Shown here: piece after piece, positions 33,629 through 42,585 of the stretch
Numbering within the stretch: position 1 is the stretch's first letter
Layout of the letters: every line of letters begins with the position of its first letter
Made by a program: the position numbers and the translations under genes
Source of the DNA: Limiplasma sp958448555
GTDB taxonomy: Bacteria > Bacillota > Clostridia > Christensenellales > Aristaeellaceae
Reading direction: 5' to 3'
Assembly: GCA_958448555.1 (NCBI GenBank)
Contig: CAUDEL010000009.1
Span: 1 to 64,000, forward strand
Length of the DNA stretch: 64,000 bases
The notes under the pieces: generated by a model
The model's database searches: none
What the model was told of the DNA's origin: nothing
The model's input: the letters and a program-made list of their open reading frames with translations, nothing else

Positions 33629-35038
33629 TTACCTCCCCGCTGCAAACGCAAGCGTCTTTACGATCACCGGGATCACCCGTCCGCCCGACAGCGGCACCCC
33701 GATATCCACCGTGTCGCCGTAGGTCAGCGCGATCCCGTCCATGCACAGAAACGGTGTGTCCTTCGGCCACAGGCGCATAAGCGCCTGTCCCAGCGCCTTG
33801 GCCATATCCTGACGCAGAATCAGCACCTTGGGCGAGTAAGGCGCCATGGCCGCCGCCAGCGCCTGCGCGGCCCGCTCCACCAGCTCAAAGCCGGGCGCCG
33901 TCACGCCTTCCATGCAGATGGCGCACTCACCGTCAAAGATGCGGTACTGCTCCCTGACCGCGGCCTCCAGGCCCGGCAGGTCCTCCGGGCCGCGGAAGGG
34001 CACCTTGCCCGTGGGCAGGGAGGGAAGCGGAAAGGTCATTCCCTGATAGCAGATCGTGCTGCCGGAGACAGCCACGCTGTAGGCGCCCGCACCGATTACC
34101 GTGGCGTAGCTGCGCTCGGCGGGCCTGACCACGTGCCCGGCGCTGAAAAACAGGGAACCGGCCAACGCCCGGCCCAGCGCCCCGCCCAGATCATGGAAGC
34201 GCTCCGTCTGCGCGTCCGTTCCATAGATACATTCCGCAACGCCCCCGGAAAACGTGTACAGATCCGGCTTGCCCACGTCCGGCAGGCATGCGTCCACGCA
34301 CAGCGCGTCGTGCAGCGGGCTGCGCGGCCTCAGCCCCGCCGCCTCCTCCAGCACGGCGGCCATGCGCCGCGCCAGGCGCTCGGTTTCCACGCCCGCAAGC
34401 GTCCGTCCCGGCTCGAGCAAAACGCCCGCGTCCCGGGCGATCCGCTCCATCGCCGGGGAAAAGGAAAGGACGGTTCGGTTGTCCTCCTCAAAGCGCAACA
34501 GCCGCCCCCCGATGTCCAGACAGCCGGTGGCCACAGGCTCCCCGCGCTCAAACAGCGCCATGTTCGCCGTGCCCCCGCCGATGTCGGTATTGAGCACCCG
34601 CTTGCCGCCCGTGCGCGAAAGCTCTGCCGCGCCGGACCCGCGGCCCGCGAGGATGCCCTCCAGCGCCGGGCCGGCTGTGGCGACCACAAAGTCGCCCGCC
34701 AGGCGGGAGAGCGCCTGGGCGACCGCCCGCGCGTTGTGCTTTCGCGCCGTCTCTCCCGTGATGATGACCGCACCCAGCCGGATCTGCTCCGGACGGATGC
34801 CCGCCGCATCGTATTCCCGGCTGATGATGCGCTCCACGCCCTCGGCGTCGATGGTATCCTGGGTCTTCAGGGGCGTCAGGCTCAGGGGCGCCCGGTAGAG
34901 GATGCGCTTGTCGGTGATCTGGATGCGCGGAACCGAAAAGGCCGATGCCGTGTTGGAAAGCGTGATGGCGCTAAAGACGCACTGCGTGGTGGAGGTTCCG
35001 ATATCAATTCCCACGCTCAACAGCCTCTCCTCACGCAT
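33629..35038 (-). CDS. eutA: ethanolamine ammonia-lyase reactivating factor
   Basis: An ATP-dependent chaperone that exchanges damaged cobalamin on EutBC. The 469-residue actin/Hsp70-type ATPase has LLSVGIDIGTSTTQ at the N-terminus, then GGKRVLNTDIGGGTANM, CLDIGGRLL and FSGGVAECIY. The start at 35038 follows GGAGGAA. It is the first gene of the minus-strand eut operon behind a TTGACA promoter. Confidence 0.93.
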   Translation of the reverse strand: MREERLLSVGIDIGTSTTQCVFSAITLSNTASAFSVPRIQITDKRILYRAPLSLTPLKTQDTIDAEGVERIISREYDAAGIRPEQIRLGAVIITGETARKHNARAVAQALSRLAGDFVVATAGPALEGILAGRGSGAAELSRTGGKRVLNTDIGGGTANMALFERGEPVATGCLDIGGRLLRFEEDNRTVLSFSPAMERIARDAGVLLEPGRTLAGVETERLARRMAAVLEEAAGLRPRSPLHDALCVDACLPDVGKPDLYTFSGGVAECIYGTDAQTERFHDLGGALGRALAGSLFFSAGHVVRPAERSYATVIGAGAYSVAVSGSTICYQGMTFPLPSLPTGKVPFRGPEDLPGLEAAVREQYRIFDGECAICMEGVTAPGFELVERAAQALAAAMAPYSPKVLILRQDMAKALGQALMRLWPKDTPFLCMDGIALTYGDTVDIGVPLSGGRVIPVIVKTLAFAAGR

Positions 35039-35087
35039 GCGTCGCTTCCTCCGTTTTCCGCTGTCGCCAAATCTCCCGGTTTTATTC

Positions 35088-35116
35088 ATTTTATATGGCA
35101 ATGCATTGCTTGTCAA
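35088..35116 (-). promoter_or_regulatory. eut operon promoter with palindrome in spacer
   Basis: On the minus strand TTGACA (35111-35116) and TAAAAT (35088-35093) have a 17-bp spacer. Within it lies a perfect 12-bp palindrome GCAATGCATTGC (35098-35109), well placed to be an operator. No cobalamin riboswitch box or EutV-type tandem hairpins were recognised in the 50-base leader. Confidence 0.75.
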
Positions 35117-35176
35117 CCATTTTTCCGCAGGGGTGCATTTGTCCCTTCGGCGCTTAAGATATTGGCTCTTTCCGGC

Positions 35177-35206
35177 TTGACATCCAATTATCCTCCCTGT
35201 TATAAT
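35177..35206 (+). promoter_or_regulatory. promoter of ABC importer operon
   Basis: TTGACA (35177-35182), 18-bp spacer, TATAAT (35201-35206). It is divergent from the eut promoter and leaves an unusually long untranslated leader of about 205 bases. Confidence 0.75.
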
Positions 35207-35351
35207 ACCAGTATGTTGTATGCTATTCGTGCATAACTTGCCATGACACGTCATTTCTGCTCATTTTTAAAAGGGGGATTTCTGCGCTCGTTTCAGGTGG
35301 CTGGAAAGTATTTTTCTTATTTTTAACCTTTCCTTTATCTTCGTATCATTT

Positions 35352-35370
35352 CAAACAGGTACACTGTTTG
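35352..35370. promoter_or_regulatory. operator-like palindrome in leader
   Basis: CAAACAG-GTACA-CTGTTTG, perfect 7-bp arms, 50 bp before the start codon of the substrate-binding protein. It could bind a regulator or form a small leader hairpin. Confidence 0.5.
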
Positions 35371-35419
35371 AGATTGTGTTGGACCCAATCTAACCAAAAC
35401 GTGAAGGAGGAACCCGATC

Positions 35420-36526
35420 ATGAAGAAAATCCTGTGCCTCATCCTGTGTCTGACCATGCTGCTAGGCTGCACCTCCGCCCTGGCGGATGAGGCCGCCGCG
35501 GCTGCCGCCGCAGAAGCTGCCGCCACGATGACCGTTGAAGAACTGGTTGCTGCCGCTCAGGGCGAGGGCCAGTTGTTCTCCGTGGGCATGCCGGACGAGT
35601 GGGCCAACTGGAAGTCCCTGTGGGCCTATATTACCGACACCTATGGCATCAAGCACTCCGACACTGACATGTCCTCCGCCGAGGAGCTCGCCCGTTTCGC
35701 GCTGGAAGGCAAGGCTGACGCCGACATCGGCGACATCGGCATCAGCATGACCGGCGTGGCCATGGAGCAGGACCTGCTCTTGCCCTTCAAGCCCAGCACC
35801 TGGGATTCCATCCCCGACTACGCCAAGGACCCCGACGGCAAGTGGATCATGGCCTACACCTGCACCACCGCCTTCATGACCGACCTTGACAACGTCGAGA
35901 AGGCCCCCACCACCTGGGCCGAGCTGCTGGAAGGCGACTACAAGGTCTGGATCGGCGACGTTGAGAAGGCCGCCCAGGCGTATGTGGGCGTGCTTGCCTG
36001 CGCCGTGGCCTACGGCGGCGACGAGACCAACCTTGAGCCCGCCATGGACTTCTTCGCCGAGCTGGCCAAGCAGGGCCGCCTGATTACCTCCAACCCCTAT
36101 GTCGAGAACATCGAAAAGGGCGAGGTCGGCGTGGCCGTGGTCTGGGACTTCAACGCGCTGGGCTATGCCGAGACCATCTATGAGTCTCAGGGTGAGGACA
36201 ACGGCCGCTTTGCCATCACCATCCCGCAGGACGGCGCCGCCGCCTCCGGCTATGCCAACATCATCAACAAGTATGCCAACAACCCCTACGCCGCCATGCT
36301 CGCCCGTGAGATCATGCTCTCCGACGTGGGCCAGGAGTTCCTGGCGCTGGGCCACGCCAAGCCCATCCGCACGGACGTGAACTTCAGCGAGGAGGCTCAG
36401 GCCGCCATCCTGGACAACAGCATGTATGAGAACGTCTACCAGGTCAAGGACTGGGCCGTGTTCGACGCGACCGTCGCCGCGCTGCCCGAGCTGTGGGCCG
36501 AGAACGTCGCCATCTACATGAACTGA
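35420..36526 (+). CDS. ABC transporter substrate-binding protein (iron/polyamine/aminoethylphosphonate class)
   Basis: An exported solute-binding protein of 368 residues. The N-terminus has a lipobox-like LLGC in a signal peptide (MKKILCLILCLTMLLGC), so it is probably a lipoprotein; an Ala-rich linker follows. The fold and segments (GEGQLFSVGMPDEWANW, FMTDLDNVEKAPTTWAELL, VWDFNALGY) place it in the class II family serving Fe3+, thiamine, polyamines or 2-aminoethylphosphonate. The neighbours favour an amine-type ligand, by inference. The start follows AAGGAGGA. Confidence 0.85.
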   Translation: MKKILCLILCLTMLLGCTSALADEAAAAAAAEAAATMTVEELVAAAQGEGQLFSVGMPDEWANWKSLWAYITDTYGIKHSDTDMSSAEELARFALEGKADADIGDIGISMTGVAMEQDLLLPFKPSTWDSIPDYAKDPDGKWIMAYTCTTAFMTDLDNVEKAPTTWAELLEGDYKVWIGDVEKAAQAYVGVLACAVAYGGDETNLEPAMDFFAELAKQGRLITSNPYVENIEKGEVGVAVVWDFNALGYAETIYESQGEDNGRFAITIPQDGAAASGYANIINKYANNPYAAMLAREIMLSDVGQEFLALGHAKPIRTDVNFSEEAQAAILDNSMYENVYQVKDWAVFDATVAALPELWAENVAIYMN

Positions 36527-36542
36527 TAACAGGCATCCGTCC

Positions 36543-36574
36543 GCCCGCCGGCGCGCCCAACTCTGCCGGCGGGC
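36543..36574 (+). terminator. intercistronic stem-loop after binding-protein gene
   Basis: A perfect 10-bp GC stem (GCCCGCCGGC / GCCGGCGGGC) with a 12-base loop 16 bp after the stop, and no T-run. Such stems often stabilise the highly expressed binding-protein mRNA relative to the permease genes. Confidence 0.55.
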
Positions 36575-36721
36575 TTACCGATGTCAGGAGGGGCGGCTTC
36601 CCGGACCGTTCCGGCCGTGGAGCCGCCCCTTCCTCGCTTATGCGGACGTCCCGGAGGACCCCGCGCGGCGAAAACAGCCCGGCGCAAGGCGCCATCCTCA
36701 CATCGGAAGGGGGCTACCCGC

Positions 36722-37585
36722 TTGAAAAGGAAGCGGAAGCTGAACGGCTTTTATCTATCCACGATGAGCATCTTTCTGCTGTTTATCCTGGCGTTTATGG
36801 CGTTGCCGGTCATCAAGCTGATTTCCTCGGCGCTTACCGCGCAGGCGACGCAAACCTTCTCCTTTGAAAACTTTGAAAACATCTTCACCAGCGCCTATTA
36901 TGCCCAGAGCTTCGGCAACAGCCTCAAGCTCTCGCTTCAGTGCAGCGTCTACGGCATCATCATCGCGCTCTTCTGCTCCTATGCCATCACCCGCTTCGTC
37001 TCCGAAAAGACGCAGAACAATTTGCTGGTCGTCGTCAACATGACCTCCAATTTCGCGGGCCTCCCGCTTGGCTTTGCCTTGACCCTGCTGCTGGGCACCA
37101 CCGGCATTTTCGTCATCCTGCTCCAGCAGATGGGCATTGACATCACCCAGAATTTCTCCATCTACTCCGTTCAGGGCCTGGTCATCGCCTATACCTATTT
37201 CCAGGTTCCGCTGGGGATCATGCTGCTCTATCCCATCTACCGCGGCATCCGGGACGACTGGAAGGAAGCCGCCTCCATCCTGGGCGCCTCCAACGTACAG
37301 TTCTGGCTGCGCATCGGGATCCCGGCCATTTTGCCCAGTATTCTCTCCACCTTCACGGTGCTCTTTGCCAACGCGATGGGCGCCTATGCAACCGCCTATT
37401 ACCTGGTATCGTCCAGCTATAATATCGTGCCCATCCGCATCAGCGCCCTCATGAGCGGCGACGTGCGCACCAAGCCGGAGCTGGGCAGCGCCCTGGCCGT
37501 CACCCTGGCGCTTGTGCTGATCGTGGCCATGCTGCTCAACGACTGGGCCTCCCGCGTGGCGGGCAGAAGGGGGCTGAAATCATGA
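36722..37585 (+). CDS. ABC transporter permease 1
   Basis: A 287-residue membrane protein with about six helices; the EAA loop is visible as DDWKEAASILGASNVQFWLRIGIPA. TTG start after GGAAGGGGG; the longer frame upstream runs through the intercistronic hairpins. The last 4 bases overlap permease 2. It forms the inner-membrane channel with that protein. Confidence 0.88.
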   Translation: MKRKRKLNGFYLSTMSIFLLFILAFMALPVIKLISSALTAQATQTFSFENFENIFTSAYYAQSFGNSLKLSLQCSVYGIIIALFCSYAITRFVSEKTQNNLLVVVNMTSNFAGLPLGFALTLLLGTTGIFVILLQQMGIDITQNFSIYSVQGLVIAYTYFQVPLGIMLLYPIYRGIRDDWKEAASILGASNVQFWLRIGIPAILPSILSTFTVLFANAMGAYATAYYLVSSSYNIVPIRISALMSGDVRTKPELGSALAVTLALVLIVAMLLNDWASRVAGRRGLKS

Positions 37586-38388
37586 AGAAAAAGACCGCTC
37601 TCGGCCCCAAAATCATCATTGCCATCCTGATGGTCTATCTGTTCTTGCCCTTCTTTATCACGCTGGTCTATTCGCTGACCGATATGTGGAACATCACCGT
37701 ACTGCCGGAGAGCTATACGCTCAAGTTCTACGTTGAGATGTTCACCTCCGAGCGCTTCTGGATGGCCATCGGCCGCAGCATCTTCATCAGCACCGTCAGC
37801 GTGGCGCTGGCCGTGCTGGTGATGACGCCGGTGGTGTTCGCCATCGCGGCGTTTTCGCCCAAGCTGGAAAGCGCGATGAAGATCATCACGCTCCTTCCCT
37901 ATGCCATTCCCGGCGTCATCAGCGCCGCCGCGCTTCTGCGGGCCTACGGCGGCACCGACCTTCCCATGGTGCTGGTGCTGGCGGGTGCCTATTTCGTGCT
38001 GGTGATGCCGCTGGTGTACTCCGGCATCAACAACGCCATGCACGCCATCGACATCGTGCCCGTCACGGAGGCGGCGCGCGTGCTGGGCGCCTCCACATGG
38101 ACGACCTTCCTGCGCATCATCGTGCCGGGCATCGCGCCGGGTATTCTGGTCAGCACGCTTCTGAGCTTCTCGACGCTGTTTGGCGAGTTCGTGGTCGCCA
38201 ACCTGCTCATTGGCGGCAGCTTTGAGACCGTGCAGATTTATCTGTATCTCATCATGAAGCAGACGGGTCACCTGTCCAGCGCTGTGGTGGTCATCTACGT
38301 GTTTATCATGACCGTCATCTGCGCGGCGGTGATGAAGCTGTCCAGCGGCAAGAAGGAAAACAAGCAGCTTAAGGAGGAGAAGCCATGA
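37582..38388 (+). CDS. ABC transporter permease 2
   Basis: A 268-residue partner permease with six predicted helices and EAA loop VTEAARVLGASTWTTFLRIIVPG. The gene overlaps permease 1 and the ATPase gene by 4 bp each (ATGA type), indicating translational coupling. The length fits PotC/PhnV-like permeases. Confidence 0.88.
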   Translation: MKKKTALGPKIIIAILMVYLFLPFFITLVYSLTDMWNITVLPESYTLKFYVEMFTSERFWMAIGRSIFISTVSVALAVLVMTPVVFAIAAFSPKLESAMKIITLLPYAIPGVISAAALLRAYGGTDLPMVLVLAGAYFVLVMPLVYSGINNAMHAIDIVPVTEAARVLGASTWTTFLRIIVPGIAPGILVSTLLSFSTLFGEFVVANLLIGGSFETVQIYLYLIMKQTGHLSSAVVVIYVFIMTVICAAVMKLSSGKKENKQLKEEKP

Positions 38389-39395
38389 GCTCCTATATTG
38401 AGATTCGCAACGTGGTCAAGAGTTTTGGAAGCAATACGGTCCTCAAGCATATCAATCTGGATGTCAACGAGGGTGAAATGGTCACCCTGCTGGGCCCCTC
38501 CGGCTGCGGAAAGTCGACTTTGCTGCGCGCCATCGCCGGCCTCAACGACGTGGATGAGGGCAGCGTCTTTATCGACGGCAGGGACGTCACGCACGTCGAT
38601 GTGCGCCAGCGTCAGGTGGGCATGGTCTTTCAAAGCTACGCCCTGTTTCCCAACATGACGGCGGCGCAGAACGTGGCCTTCGGCCTGTCCATCAAGAAGC
38701 TGCCCAAGGAGGAAATTCAGCAAAAGGTGTCCGCCATGATCGAGCTGGTGGGCCTCAAGGGCAAGGAAAACCAACGTCCCAGCCAGCTTTCGGGCGGCCA
38801 GCAGCAGCGTGTGGCGCTGGCCCGCGCGCTGGTGATGGAGCCCAAGGTGCTGCTTCTGGACGAGCCGCTCTCCGCACTGGATGCCCAGATCCGTCAGAAC
38901 CTGCGCGTGCAGATTCGCGAGATCCAGCAGGACATGCACATCACCGCCATCTTCGTCACCCACGATCAGGAGGAGGCCATGGCCATCTCCGACCGCGTAT
39001 GCGTGATGCACGGCGGCGTGATCGCCCAGGAGGGCGCGCCCGAGACGCTCTATAAGCAGCCCAAAACCGAGTTCGTCGCCCGCTTCATCGGCCATTACAA
39101 CGTCTATGAGCCCGCTCAGGCGGCCGGCCTGCTGGGGATCAAGCCCGAGAGCGGCTGCAAGGTCGTCGCCATCCGTCCCGAAGCGTTTACGCTGGAGGGC
39201 GGCGAAAACAAGCTGCGCCTGGACGGGCGCGTGGTCCGCAGCTCGATGCTGGGCAGCGTGACCCGCTATCAGCTCGACTGCGGCGGCGTGCCGGTCAGCC
39301 TGGAGCTGCTCAACCATGACACGCGCCATCTCAGCATCGGCGAGGATGTGGCGTTCTATGTCAACGACAAAAACGTCCTGCGCATCCATGAATAA
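38385..39395 (+). CDS. ABC transporter ATP-binding protein (PotA/FbpC class)
   Basis: Powers the importer. Walker A GPSGCGKST at about 37-45, Q-loop VFQSYALFPNMT, signature QLSGGQQQRVALARAL, Walker B VLLLDEPLSALD, and switch VTHDQEEA. A C-terminal TOBE-like domain (about 260-336) is typical of polyamine/iron/AEP importers. The final 8 bases overlap the B12-fold gene, which ties that gene to the transporter operon. Confidence 0.92.
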   Translation: MSSYIEIRNVVKSFGSNTVLKHINLDVNEGEMVTLLGPSGCGKSTLLRAIAGLNDVDEGSVFIDGRDVTHVDVRQRQVGMVFQSYALFPNMTAAQNVAFGLSIKKLPKEEIQQKVSAMIELVGLKGKENQRPSQLSGGQQQRVALARALVMEPKVLLLDEPLSALDAQIRQNLRVQIREIQQDMHITAIFVTHDQEEAMAISDRVCVMHGGVIAQEGAPETLYKQPKTEFVARFIGHYNVYEPAQAAGLLGIKPESGCKVVAIRPEAFTLEGGENKLRLDGRVVRSSMLGSVTRYQLDCGGVPVSLELLNHDTRHLSIGEDVAFYVNDKNVLRIHE

Positions 39396-40035
39396 AGCCC
39401 TTTGTGCCTCGCTTGCGCAGTTTCTTTCCCTGAAGGAGGAAGAACGCTTCTTTGCGCAAACGCTGCTGTGCGGCGACTCGCAGGGGATGCGCAAGCTGAC
39501 GCCCGGCATGTCTCCCCGGCGGCTGGCGAGTTTGACGAAGGAGGGAATGTGTTTCCTTCTGGAGAAATATCGTCTTGGTTTTCTGCCATTCTGTCAGCTC
39601 ACCGCCGCCGCGCAGGCTGCCATACCCCTCGCCGGCCCTTCCCCGCATGACCCGCCCGCCGTGTGCATCGGCTCCCTCGCGGGAGATCCGAGCGCGGCGG
39701 GCAAAAACTTTATGAAGATGCTCCTGTGCGCCGTCGGGGTGCCGGTGCTGGACCTGGGCGTGGAGGTGGAGCCGGGGGCGTTTGTTGACGCCATCGAGCG
39801 CCATCACCTGCGCTGCGCCGTATGCTCGGTCTTTGTTCCCGCCCTTGTGGACAAAGTCGCCGCCGTGGACCTTTTGGCCCGGGAGCGCGGCCTGCGCGCC
39901 CGCTTCCGCCTTGCCGCCGGCGGCGCTGCGATAAACGCGGAGGCGCTGGCGGCTACGGGGGTGGACTGCCTGGAAACCGATACCGCCCTGGTGGCGCTGA
40001 AGGTGATGACATGGCTGAGACAACCATTGTCCTGA
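39388..40035 (+). CDS. corrinoid-protein-like B12-fold protein lacking the ligand histidine
   Basis: A 215-residue protein with a helical N-terminal half (1-80) and a Rossmann-like B12-binding half: AVCIGSLAGDPSAAGKNFMKMLL, then LDLGVEVEPGAFVDAIE, VFVPALVDK and AAGGAAIN. MtaC/MetH-type proteins have G-D-x-H-x-x-G; here it is G99-D-P-S102-A-A-G105, so the lower axial histidine is Ser. It may bind a corrinoid without His ligation or be a sensor. The start at 39388 overlaps the ATPase stop. Confidence 0.78.
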   Translation: MNKALCASLAQFLSLKEEERFFAQTLLCGDSQGMRKLTPGMSPRRLASLTKEGMCFLLEKYRLGFLPFCQLTAAAQAAIPLAGPSPHDPPAVCIGSLAGDPSAAGKNFMKMLLCAVGVPVLDLGVEVEPGAFVDAIERHHLRCAVCSVFVPALVDKVAAVDLLARERGLRARFRLAAGGAAINAEALAATGVDCLETDTALVALKVMTWLRQPLS

Positions 40036-40670
40036 CCGCGGATGCGTTTTCCCTCGCTCCCGACCGCGCGGAGCTTTTCCGCTGGCTCAAATGCCCGGAG
40101 GACCTGCCGGCCCATCGGGCGTTTCTGGAAGCATGGGACGAGGCGCGCGCCTGTTTCGAGCGTCTCTGCGCCCCGCTTTGCCTTGCGCATCTGACGCCGG
40201 AGGGACAGGCGACGGTGTTTCTCACGGCCGGCGCCGCGCTGGAAGCCGAGGTGGACCGCTGCTTTGCCCGCGGTACCTGCGCGCAGGCTGCCCTTCTCAA
40301 CCTCATGGCCGACCAGGCCCTGTTTGAGATGGACGGCCAGGCGGCAAAGCTCTTGGAGACGCGCCTGGCGGCGCAGGGACTATATATCGCCGCCCGGCGG
40401 GAAGCGCCCATAGATTTTCCGCTTGCGCTCCAGAGGCGGCTGTTTGCCCCGCTGGCTCCTTCTGCACCGGGCATCAGCGTGACGGAGGCCGGGGTTTTCC
40501 GGCCCGTGAAGTCCATGCTCTTTTGCCTGGACACCACGCCCACGCCCTGCCATGGCCAGGCCGCGCATGACTGCTCGCGCTGCCGTATGCAGCACTGTCC
40601 CTACCGCCGCCTGCGTACCCAAAGCATCGGCTCATCCACGCACAACCAAACGGAGGACCGCCGCCCATGA
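40011..40670 (+). CDS. MetH-activation-domain-like protein with Cys cluster
   Basis: A 219-residue protein related to the vitamin-B12-dependent methionine synthase activation domain proteins of Clostridia: ATVFLTAGAALEAEVDRCF, DFPLALQRRLFAPL, then ISVTEAGVFRPVKSMLF. The C-terminus carries C180, C188-SR-C191-MQHC196, a possible Fe-S or zinc site. Such partners reductively reactivate corrinoid proteins, so it probably serves the preceding B12-fold protein. It overlaps that gene by 25 bp and fbp by 4 bp. Confidence 0.8.
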   Translation: MAETTIVLTADAFSLAPDRAELFRWLKCPEDLPAHRAFLEAWDEARACFERLCAPLCLAHLTPEGQATVFLTAGAALEAEVDRCFARGTCAQAALLNLMADQALFEMDGQAAKLLETRLAAQGLYIAARREAPIDFPLALQRRLFAPLAPSAPGISVTEAGVFRPVKSMLFCLDTTPTPCHGQAAHDCSRCRMQHCPYRRLRTQSIGSSTHNQTEDRRP

Positions 40671-42571
40671 ACGGATCACCCATCTCCCCTGACCACAAGC
40701 GTTACCTGGCCTGCATCAGCGAGCAGTTCCCCACCGTGCAGTCGCTCTACACAGAAATCATCAACCTCAAGGCCATCCTCAACCTGCCCAAGGGCACCGA
40801 GCATTTCATCAGCGACATCCACGGGGAATATGAGGCGTTTTTGCACATCCTCAACAACTGCTCCGGCGTGATCCGGGAAAAGGCGCTCCTGCTGCTTTCC
40901 GGCATCAGAAGCGACGCGGAAATCTCCGACCTGCTCACCCTGATCTACTATCCCGGGGAAAAGCTCAAGCTCCTTCGGGCCGAAAGCAGGCTAACCCAGG
41001 CCTGGTACAATCAGACCCTGCGCGACCTGATCGACCTAAGCCGCGTGCTCTCCTCCAAGTATACGCGCTCCAAGGTCCGCAAGGCGACCCCCGCGGCCTA
41101 CGCCTACATCCTCGACGAATTGCTGCACGCCCTGCCTGACGAGGACGACAACCAGCTTCTCTACCACCAGAAGATCATCGACACGCTCATCGACATCGGC
41201 AGCGGCGACGAGTTCATCATCGCCCTGTGTGACCTCATCAAGCGCCTGGCAGTGGACCGTCTGCACATCGTGGGCGACATCTACGACCGCGGCCCGCGCG
41301 CGGACTGCATCATGGACCTGCTGGTGGAGCATCACGCCGTGGATATCGAATGGGGCAACCATGACATCCTGTGGATGGGCGCTGCGTCCGGGAATCCCGT
41401 ATGCATGGCGGCCGTGGTGCGCGGCAGCCTGCAATATGGCCACATGGAGCTATTGGAAACCGGCTATGGCATCAGCCTGCGCTCGCTGGCCCTCTTTGCC
41501 AGCCAGGTCTATCCATCCCTGGACGGGGCGCAGGCCGCGCTGGAGGCCATCACCGTCATTCTCTTCAAACTGGAGGGCCAGCTCATCGCGCGCCATCCCG
41601 AGTACGGCATGGCGCCGCGCCGCCTCCTGCACCGCCTCGCCGCAGACCGCGAGAAAATCTCCCTGGATGGGCGGGTCTATCCCATCAGGCCTGTGCCCCT
41701 GCCAACCCTTTGCCCGGAGGACCCCTACCGCCTGACGGACGGCGAGGAAGCGGTGGTCCATGACCTGGCTGCCGCCTTCGCGCAGAGCGAGCGCCTGCGG
41801 CGGCATGTGCGGTTTTTGTACAGCAACGGCCGCCTGTACCGCTGCTGCAACGGAAATCTTCTCTTCCACGGCTGCATCCCCATGACGGAGTCGGGCGGCT
41901 TTGCCGAGGTGACCTTCGGCGACGAGCGCTACCAGGGACGCGCCCTGATGGACCATCACGAGCGCATGGCCCGCAGCGCCTATTTTGACCGGCGGCCCGA
42001 CGCGGTGGATTTCATGTGGTATCTCTGGTGCGGCGAGCGTTCGCCCCTGTGCGGGCGGAGCATCAAGACCTTTGAGCGCGCCTTCGTCGACTGCCCGGAC
42101 GCCTGGCATGAGCCGATGAACCCCTACTACCGCCACATCAACGACGAGGCTGTCTGCCGCCGCATCCTCGCTGACTTCGGCCTTTGTTCGCCCGAGGCGC
42201 ACATCATCAACGGGCATACGCCCATCCACGTCAGCAGCGGCGAAAGCCCCGTCAAGGCCAACGGCCGCCTGATCGTCATCGACGGGGGCTTTTGCAAGGC
42301 CTATCAGAAGGCGACAGGCATCGCCGGCTACACCCTGATTTCCAACTCGCACGGTTTGCGCATCGTCGCGCACCAGCCCTTCTCCTCGCTTACGCGCGTG
42401 CTGGACGCAAACGACGACATCCATTCCGACTCGCAGATCCTGTGGCACAATCGCAAGCGCTGCCTCGTGGCCGACACGGATGACGGGCGGCAGATTCAGC
42501 AGCGAATCCAGACCCTGGAGGAACTGCTGGAGGCCTACCGCAGCGGCCTGCTGACGCCGAAGAACGGTTGA
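40667..42571 (+). CDS. fbp: fructose-1,6-bisphosphatase, class III
   Basis: A gluconeogenic enzyme producing fructose 6-phosphate. The 634-residue length and metallophosphatase motifs are those of the Firmicutes-specific class III: HFISDIHGEYEAFLHIL, LHIVGDIYDRGP, WGNHDILWMGAASGN and the C-terminal INGHTPIHVSSGESP. The start overlaps the preceding gene (ATGA). Its presence in this operon is compatible with growth on C2/amine substrates that require gluconeogenesis, by inference. Confidence 0.95.
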   Translation: MNGSPISPDHKRYLACISEQFPTVQSLYTEIINLKAILNLPKGTEHFISDIHGEYEAFLHILNNCSGVIREKALLLLSGIRSDAEISDLLTLIYYPGEKLKLLRAESRLTQAWYNQTLRDLIDLSRVLSSKYTRSKVRKATPAAYAYILDELLHALPDEDDNQLLYHQKIIDTLIDIGSGDEFIIALCDLIKRLAVDRLHIVGDIYDRGPRADCIMDLLVEHHAVDIEWGNHDILWMGAASGNPVCMAAVVRGSLQYGHMELLETGYGISLRSLALFASQVYPSLDGAQAALEAITVILFKLEGQLIARHPEYGMAPRRLLHRLAADREKISLDGRVYPIRPVPLPTLCPEDPYRLTDGEEAVVHDLAAAFAQSERLRRHVRFLYSNGRLYRCCNGNLLFHGCIPMTESGGFAEVTFGDERYQGRALMDHHERMARSAYFDRRPDAVDFMWYLWCGERSPLCGRSIKTFERAFVDCPDAWHEPMNPYYRHINDEAVCRRILADFGLCSPEAHIINGHTPIHVSSGESPVKANGRLIVIDGGFCKAYQKATGIAGYTLISNSHGLRIVAHQPFSSLTRVLDANDDIHSDSQILWHNRKRCLVADTDDGRQIQQRIQTLEELLEAYRSGLLTPKNG

Positions 42572-42585
42572 CTGGAGGAATGTAT

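Noticed and set aside
35039..35087. Possible cobalamin riboswitch in the eutA leader
   Set aside because: The leader is only about 50 bases and no B12-box-like sequence was found.
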